From Nocardia anocheti (GTDB lineage: Bacteria > Actinomycetota > Actinomycetes > Mycobacteriales > Mycobacteriaceae): a stretch of DNA of 64,000 nucleotides. Shown one piece after another: positions 59,463-64,000 of this stretch (its first letter is position 1; each line of letters starts with the position of its first letter). A program made the translations under genes and the position numbers. The stretch lies in contig NZ_JAQQFV010000007.1 of the NCBI RefSeq assembly GCF_029675105.1, positions 410,911 through 474,910 of the forward strand, written 5' to 3'. Below the pieces are notes generated by a model, which saw nothing but the letters and a program-made list of their open reading frames with translations, was not told the DNA's origin and did not search any database.

Positions 59463-61283
59463 TTGAACCAACCCACGTTCGCCGCCGAAGACACCCTGCC
59501 CCGGGTTCCGCTGCCGACACTGGAAGACAGTTGCGCGCGGTTCCTGCGGTGGTGTCAGCCGCTGCTGAGCGCCGAGGAGTACGCCACCACCGAGGGCGCG
59601 GTAGCCGAGCTGCTGCGCCCCGGTGGGGCCGGGCGCACCCTGCACGCCGCACTGGCCGACTACGACGCCACCCCCGGGGTGGGCAGCTGGCTCGACGAGT
59701 TCTGGCCCTCGCGGTATCTGGGCCGCCGTGACCGGATCGCGCTCAACGCCAACTTCGTGTTCCTGTTCCGCGACGACACCCCGCTGGCCGCCTCGACGGT
59801 CGCCAGTCAGGCCGAGCGGGCCGCCGCGCTGATCGGCGCGGCCGTGGACTACAAGCTGGCCCTGGACGCCGAGCGGATTCCGCCGGTGACCCAGCGCGGG
59901 CAGCAGCTGTCGATGTGGCAGAACGAGTACCTGTTCTCCGAGACCCGCATCCCGGGCGAGGAACAGGACACCGTGCGCAAGCCCTACAGCGCCGAACAGC
60001 CCGGCCCCTCCGACGCGCGCCACATCGCGGTCTTCTACCGCGGCAACATCTTCCGGATGGACGTCGTCGGGCCCGACGGCGCGCCGTACGCGTTCGCCGA
60101 CCTCGTCGACGGGCTGCGCGCGGTGATCAAGGGCGGCACCAAGCCCGCCGCCACCGACACCTCCGTCGGCCATCTCACCACCAAGGCCCGCGCGGAATGG
60201 GCGCGCAGCCGCGCGGCGCTGCGCACCGAGGCGGCCAATGTCGCCGCCTTCGACACCATCGAGACCGCCCTGTTCGCGGTGTGCCTCGAGGACTTCGCCC
60301 CGCGCGACGAGCTGCACGCCTGCGATCAGCTCCTGCACGGTGACAGCGCCAACCGCTACTTCGACAAGTCGGTCTCGCTCATCGTCTTCGCCGACGGGCA
60401 GGCGGGCATCAATATCGAGCACTGCGGCCTGGACGGCACCACCGTGCTGTCCTTCGTCGACGCGTTGCTCGAGCGCACCGCCCAGGACCACGCCGAGACC
60501 AGCGGCGCGCGGGCCCAGGGGCTGCCGCCGGTGGAACCGGTCGAGTTCGTCCTCGACTCGGCCGCCCGCGCCGACATCGCGGCCGCCGGAGCCGACTTCG
60601 CCCGCTTCGCCGCCGACACCGCCACCTCGCTGGTCTCCTTCGACGACTTCGGCACCGGCGCGGCCAAGAAGCTCGGCATCTCGCCCGACGCCTTCGCCCA
60701 GCTGGCCTACCAGCTCGCCCACCGGCGCAGCAAGGGCCTGACCGGCGCCACCTACGAGTCCATCGCCACCCGCCAGTTCCGCAACGGCCGCACCGAGGCC
60801 ATGCGGGTGGTGACCCCGGAGATGGTCGCCTTCGTCGACGCCATGGTCGACGACGCCGTGGACCGCGAGACCAAGCTCGCCGCCGCCCGCACCGCCGCCA
60901 CCGCGCATGTCGGGCGGGCCAAGGAATGCCAGGCGGGACAGGCCCCCGAGCAGCACCTGTGGGAGCTGCAGTGGATCCAGCGCCGCCGCGGCGGCGAACT
61001 CGGCGTCGCCGACGAGCACATCGCGCTGTTCGACAGCCCCGGCTGGACGATCATGCGCGACGACTACCTGAGCACCAGCTCGGCGCCCTCGCAGTACATC
61101 CGCTACTTCGGTTTCGGCTCCACCAGCCCCAAGTGCATCGGCATCGCCTACGTGCTGCTGCCCGACCGCTGGAACATCTACCTGGCCACCCCCAAATCGG
61201 TGTCCGACGAGATGTACGCCTTCGCCGACCACCTGCGCGCATCGGTGGCAGACCTGCGCGAACTCTTGGCGAGCGAGTCCTGA
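59463..61283 (+). CDS. Choline/carnitine O-acyltransferase family enzyme
   Basis: A 606-residue enzyme of the carnitine acyltransferase family, common in eukaryotes and sparse in bacteria. Characteristic are the N-terminal LPRVPLPTLEDSCARFLRW, the MDVVGPDG and FYRGNIF region, the catalytic His320 in INIEHCGLDGT, the substrate-binding ATRQFRNGRTEAMR near residue 437 and the late STSSAPSQYIRYFGFG (STS motif). All are intact, so it should transfer acyl groups between CoA and a hydroxylated quaternary amine such as carnitine or choline, or an analogue. TTG 59463 is the only reasonable start, with GAGGA 6 nt upstream overlapping the previous stop. Its two upstream partners could make or modify the acceptor. 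Confidence 0.9.
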   Translation: MNQPTFAAEDTLPRVPLPTLEDSCARFLRWCQPLLSAEEYATTEGAVAELLRPGGAGRTLHAALADYDATPGVGSWLDEFWPSRYLGRRDRIALNANFVFLFRDDTPLAASTVASQAERAAALIGAAVDYKLALDAERIPPVTQRGQQLSMWQNEYLFSETRIPGEEQDTVRKPYSAEQPGPSDARHIAVFYRGNIFRMDVVGPDGAPYAFADLVDGLRAVIKGGTKPAATDTSVGHLTTKARAEWARSRAALRTEAANVAAFDTIETALFAVCLEDFAPRDELHACDQLLHGDSANRYFDKSVSLIVFADGQAGINIEHCGLDGTTVLSFVDALLERTAQDHAETSGARAQGLPPVEPVEFVLDSAARADIAAAGADFARFAADTATSLVSFDDFGTGAAKKLGISPDAFAQLAYQLAHRRSKGLTGATYESIATRQFRNGRTEAMRVVTPEMVAFVDAMVDDAVDRETKLAAARTAATAHVGRAKECQAGQAPEQHLWELQWIQRRRGGELGVADEHIALFDSPGWTIMRDDYLSTSSAPSQYIRYFGFGSTSPKCIGIAYVLLPDRWNIYLATPKSVSDEMYAFADHLRASVADLRELLASES

Positions 61284-61344
61284 CCGGTTCCCGCGCGCCG
61301 TCACCCCCGTGGTGGCGGTGCGCGGGAAAACCGCTGTGCACGGT

Positions 61345-61626
61345 GTGAAACAATCGACCATCGTGAAGAACTTCGAATCCCTGTTCGCCGAGCTGACCGA
61401 GCGTGCCCAGACCCGTCCCGAAGGGTCGGGCACCGTGGCTGCCTTGGACGCCGGGGTTCATTTCCAGGGTAAGAAGGTGCTCGAGGAGGCCGGGGAGATC
61501 TGGCTGGCCGCCGAGCACGAGAGCGACGAAGCCCTCGCCGAGGAGATCTCCCAGTTGCTGTACTGGCTCCAGGTGATGATGGTGGGTCGCGGGCTGAAGC
61601 TCGAGGACGTGTACCGACATCTGTGA
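61345..61626 (+). CDS. hisE: Phosphoribosyl-ATP pyrophosphatase
   Basis: A 93-residue MazG-like all-helical enzyme that hydrolyses PR-ATP to PR-AMP, the second step of histidine synthesis. FHFQGKKVLEEAGEIWLAA-type and ALAEEISQLLYWLQVMM segments contain the metal-binding Glu residues (EEAGE, EEISQLLYW). GTG 61345 gives VKQSTIVKNFESLF, which lines up with the start of mycobacterial HisE and gives the same length. It precedes hisG by 56 nt, as in Mycobacterium. Confidence 0.95.
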   Translation: MKQSTIVKNFESLFAELTERAQTRPEGSGTVAALDAGVHFQGKKVLEEAGEIWLAAEHESDEALAEEISQLLYWLQVMMVGRGLKLEDVYRHL

Positions 61627-61682
61627 CGGCTGATCCGTCCGGTCGACACCTCCTCCACTTCTCCCCGAAAGGACCTCTCCCC

Positions 61683-62534
61683 ATGTTGCGCGTCGCCGTT
61701 CCCAACAAGGGCTCGCTGTCGGAATCCGCCACCTCCATCCTGAGCGAGGCCGGATATCGCAAGCGGACCGATTCCCGCGACCTGACCGTGCTCGACCCCG
61801 CCAACCAGGTCGAATTCTTCTTCCTGCGGCCCAAGGACATCGCCATCTACGTCGGCTCCGGTGAGCTCGACCTCGGCATCACCGGCCGCGACCTCGCGCT
61901 GGACTCCGGTTCGCCGGTCAGCGAGCGTCTCTCGCTCGGCTTCGGCCGCTCCACCTTCCGCTACGCGGCCCCCGCCGGTGAGCAGTGGAAGGTCGAGGAC
62001 CTCGCGGGCAAGCGCATCGCCACCTCCTACCCGAACCTGGTGCGCGCCGACCTGGCCCGCTTCGGCATCGAGGCCGAGGTCATCCGCCTCGACGGCGCGG
62101 TGGAGATCTCCATCCAGCTCGGCGTGGCCGACGCCATCGCCGACGTGGTCGGCTCCGGGCGCACCCTGCGCCAGCACAATCTGGTCGCCTTCGGCGAGTC
62201 GCTCTGCGATTCGGAGGGCGTGCTGATCGAACGCACCGGCTCCGCGCAGGACGACCGTGCCCGCAATCAGCTCATCGCCCGCATCCAGGGCGTGGTGTTC
62301 GCCCAGCAGTACCTGATGCTCGACTACGACTGCCCCAAGTCGCTGCTCGACGAGGCCGTGGCCATCACCCCCGGCCTCGAGTCGCCCACCATCTCCCCGC
62401 TGGCCGACCCCGAGTGGATCGCCGTGCGCGCGTTGGTCCCGCGCAAACAGGGCAACGAGCTCATGGACCGCCTCGCCGACCTGGGCGCCAAGGCCATTCT
62501 GGCCACCGATATCCGCTCCTGCCGCGCCTTCTGA
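61683..62534 (+). CDS. hisG: ATP phosphoribosyltransferase, long form
   Basis: A 283-residue HisG-L, the first and feedback-controlled step of histidine synthesis (ATP + PRPP to PR-ATP). The catalytic domains (1-210) show LRVAVPNKGSLSE at the start, DIAIYVGSGELDLGITGRD, and the PRPP loop in DAIADVVGSGRTLRQHN. The C-terminal ACT-like domain (about 212-283) binds histidine for feedback, so no HisZ is needed. ATG 61683 follows GAAAGGA at 9 nt. It is likely co-transcribed with hisE. Confidence 0.97.
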   Translation: MLRVAVPNKGSLSESATSILSEAGYRKRTDSRDLTVLDPANQVEFFFLRPKDIAIYVGSGELDLGITGRDLALDSGSPVSERLSLGFGRSTFRYAAPAGEQWKVEDLAGKRIATSYPNLVRADLARFGIEAEVIRLDGAVEISIQLGVADAIADVVGSGRTLRQHNLVAFGESLCDSEGVLIERTGSAQDDRARNQLIARIQGVVFAQQYLMLDYDCPKSLLDEAVAITPGLESPTISPLADPEWIAVRALVPRKQGNELMDRLADLGAKAILATDIRSCRAF

Positions 62535-62607
62535 CCACTCCGTCGCGCCGACCCGTCCGAGTACGCTGAATTCGGACGGGTCCGGACCATCGATGATCGG
62601 AGCGGAG

Positions 62608-62712
62608 ATGTCGAACAAGAACGAGCACGAAGAGAAGATCGAGAAGGAACAGGTCGAGCGCGAGGAAGAACGCCGCCGCCTGGAAGAGGAAGAAGAACGC
62701 CGCCTGCGGTAG
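62608..62712 (+). CDS. 34-residue highly charged coiled-coil peptide
   Basis: A small open frame, ATG 62608 to TAG 62712. Nearly all residues are Glu, Arg or Lys after a short MSNKNEH start, giving one uninterrupted, highly charged helix. A GGAG-containing site lies 5 nt upstream; an in-frame ATG at 62593 is an alternative start. It sits between hisG and a strong terminator whose stem begins 21 bp after its stop, which argues that the frame is transcribed. Function unknown. Confidence 0.5.
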   Translation: MSNKNEHEEKIEKEQVEREEERRRLEEEEERRLR

Positions 62713-62733
62713 CGGCACCCCCTCATTCCCTGA

Positions 62734-62774
62734 CCCCCACCCCTGGATCGTCACGGGGAGTGGGGGTTTCGTTT
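62734..62774 (+). terminator. Rho-independent terminator after hisG and the small peptide
   Basis: CCCCCAC (62734-62740) pairs with GTGGGGG (62760-62766); an inner CCC/GGG extends the stem with a bulge. The tail TTTCGTTT follows directly. This is the clearest intrinsic terminator I found in the window. Confidence 0.75.
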
Positions 62775-62810
62775 GTCCCGATTCGGTGCTACGTTGACCG
62801 GAGAAGCTAA

Positions 62811-62826
62811 GTTACTCACCGGTAAC
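62811..62826. promoter_or_regulatory. Inverted repeat upstream of the etfD-like gene
   Basis: GTTAC, 6 bp, GTAAC, 35 bp before ATG 62861 and just downstream of a TTGACC (62794-62799). It is a candidate operator for a TetR-type fatty-acid regulator, in keeping with the role of EtfD in fatty-acid oxidation (inference). Confidence 0.4.
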
Positions 62827-62860
62827 AAGAGCTGATGATGTAAGGGGAGCGGGGGACGAC

Positions 62861-64000
62861 ATGAATGCGGCGACGATCGTGCTGGGCGGCATCGGGGCGG
62901 CTGTCACGGTGTACTGCTGGGCGACGCTGGGGCTCGGACTGAGTCGGATGGTGCGGGTGCTGCGCGCGGGGCAGCCGGACGGGATGCGATGGCGGCCGGT
63001 GCTGCCGCGCGTGCGCACCGTGCTGATCGAGGTCGCCGCCCATACCCGCATGAACAAGTTCCGCGGGGTGGGATGGGCGCACTGGCTGGTCATGGTCGGG
63101 TTCCTGCTGGGCATGGTGTTCTACTTCGAGTCCTACGGGCAGACCTTCGACCCGTCGTTCGGGTGGCCGGTCATCGGCCATACCGCCGGATATCACCTGC
63201 TCGAAGAGGTGCTGAGCGTCGGCACCCTGCTCGGGATCGCGGTGCTGATCACCATCCGGCAGCGGAATCATCCGCGCCGACCCGAACGGCTGTCGCGGTT
63301 CGGCGGGTCGAATTTCCTGGCGGCGTATCTCATCGAGACGATCGTGCTCACCCACGGAGTCGGCGACATCCTGGTCAAGGCGGGCAGGATCGCGACCTAC
63401 GGCGGCGGTCACCTGGCGACCGATTTCGTCACCCTGCACGTCGCCCGGCTGCTGCCCGCGAGCCCACTGCTGATCTCGGTCTTCGCCTTCGTCAAGATGC
63501 TGGCCGGAGCGGCGTTCCTCTACCTCATCGGGCGTTACCTCACCTGGGGTGTGGCGTGGCACCGGATTTCGGCCTTCTTCAACATCTACTTCAAGCGTGA
63601 GGCCGACGGCGGTGTCGCTCTCGGTGCGGCCAAGCCGATGATGTCCGGCGGCAGGGTTCTCGACATGGAGGCCGCCGATCCCGACGCGGATGTCTTCGGT
63701 GTGGGCAAGGTGGAGGACTTCACCTGGAAGGGCCTGCTCGATTTCACCACCTGCACCGAGTGTGGGCGCTGCCAGTCGCAGTGCCCCGCCTGGAACACCG
63801 GAAAACCGTTGTCGCCCAAGCTGTTGATCATGTCGTTGCGTGATCACACGTATGCGAAGGCGCCGTATCTGCTCGCCGGTGGGGACGCCGAGATCTCCGA
63901 GGCGGCGCGTCTCGAGGCGGAGCGTCCGCTGATCGGTGGCGAGGACGTCAACGGTGTCATCGACCCCGAAGTGTTGTGGTCGTGCACGAGCTGTGGTGCG
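62861..64000 (+). CDS. etfD: Membrane Fe-S oxidoreductase, EtfD-like (cut by window edge)
   Basis: The frame is open for 380 residues to the window edge. Transmembrane helices lie around residues 3-25, 67-86, 115-135 and 208-234, as in heterodisulfide-reductase/NarI-like membrane domains. A ferredoxin-type motif C298-x2-C301-x2-C304-x3-C308-P (CTECGRCQSQCP) follows, and a second cysteine cluster begins at the edge (CTSCGA). In mycobacteria the protein of this type (Rv0338c, EtfD) passes electrons from acyl-CoA dehydrogenases via ETF to the membrane menaquinone pool. ATG 62861 follows a GGGGGA site. A terminator and palindrome lie upstream, so it has its own promoter. Confidence 0.82.
   Translation, partial: MNAATIVLGGIGAAVTVYCWATLGLGLSRMVRVLRAGQPDGMRWRPVLPRVRTVLIEVAAHTRMNKFRGVGWAHWLVMVGFLLGMVFYFESYGQTFDPSFGWPVIGHTAGYHLLEEVLSVGTLLGIAVLITIRQRNHPRRPERLSRFGGSNFLAAYLIETIVLTHGVGDILVKAGRIATYGGGHLATDFVTLHVARLLPASPLLISVFAFVKMLAGAAFLYLIGRYLTWGVAWHRISAFFNIYFKREADGGVALGAAKPMMSGGRVLDMEAADPDADVFGVGKVEDFTWKGLLDFTTCTECGRCQSQCPAWNTGKPLSPKLLIMSLRDHTYAKAPYLLAGGDAEISEAARLEAERPLIGGEDVNGVIDPEVLWSCTSCGA

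Overview
The window is very GC-rich, with densely packed genes, GTG starts, ATGA-type overlaps and several leaderless-looking starts (a TANNNT -10 ending 6-8 nt before the start codon). It carries mftD, mftE and mftR, a PAC2/metH/hisE/hisG neighbourhood like that of Mycobacterium, an EtfD-type membrane Fe-S protein, and a rifamycin-resistance pair under a rifamycin-associated element. Together these point to an actinomycete of the order Mycobacteriales, most likely Nocardia or a close relative. The genus is an inference.

Left end (1-8.0 kb): the end of hutH and a complete hutU (histidine to urocanate degradation) flank a minus-strand rgt-helR operon and a plus-strand acyl-CoA carboxyltransferase gene. 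A near-perfect copy of the rifamycin-associated element lies upstream of rgt. Next (8.5-23.4 kb) is a terpenoid cluster that supplies its own isoprenoid precursors. It holds a polyprenyl diphosphate synthase, a divergent squalene/phytoene-synthase-fold enzyme, a membrane desaturase/hydroxylase, an MddA/ICMT-like methyltransferase, the full mevalonate pathway in the order mvaK1-mvaD-mvaK2-fni-hmgR-hmgS, two tandem Baeyer-Villiger-type flavoprotein monooxygenases and two unrecognised small genes. Most of these genes overlap or nearly touch, so one transcript from a promoter near 8548 is likely.

Middle (23.4-40.9 kb): a TetR regulator with an acyl-CoA dehydrogenase; a minus-strand stressosome-type operon rsbR-rsbS-rsbT-rsbX-rsbU, whose RsbU is fused to PAS, GAF and kinase-like domains and whose promoter matches the SigB/SigF consensus; a reduced mycofactocin locus (mftR, mftE, mftD without A, B, C or F); a lipoprotein; MarR; class I fumarase; an ABC1/UbiB kinase; a secreted DD-carboxypeptidase; and an epoxide hydrolase divergent from a WYL regulator across a perfect palindrome.

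Right (41.0-64.0 kb): jetA-jetB-jetC of a type III Wadjet (SMC) defence system with no jetD beside it and a duplicated jetC tail; an XRE-TPR regulator divergent from a catalytically dead-looking serine-recombinase-fold protein; then PAC2, metH, a Ser/Thr kinase and a HAD phosphatase. A three-gene operon follows (2-oxoglutarate dioxygenase, methyltransferase, carnitine-acyltransferase-family enzyme), and then hisE, hisG, a 34-residue charged peptide with a clear terminator, and the start of an etfD-like gene cut by the window edge. Starts, domains and motifs were read directly from the sequence. Operon functions and product classes are inferences from family knowledge.
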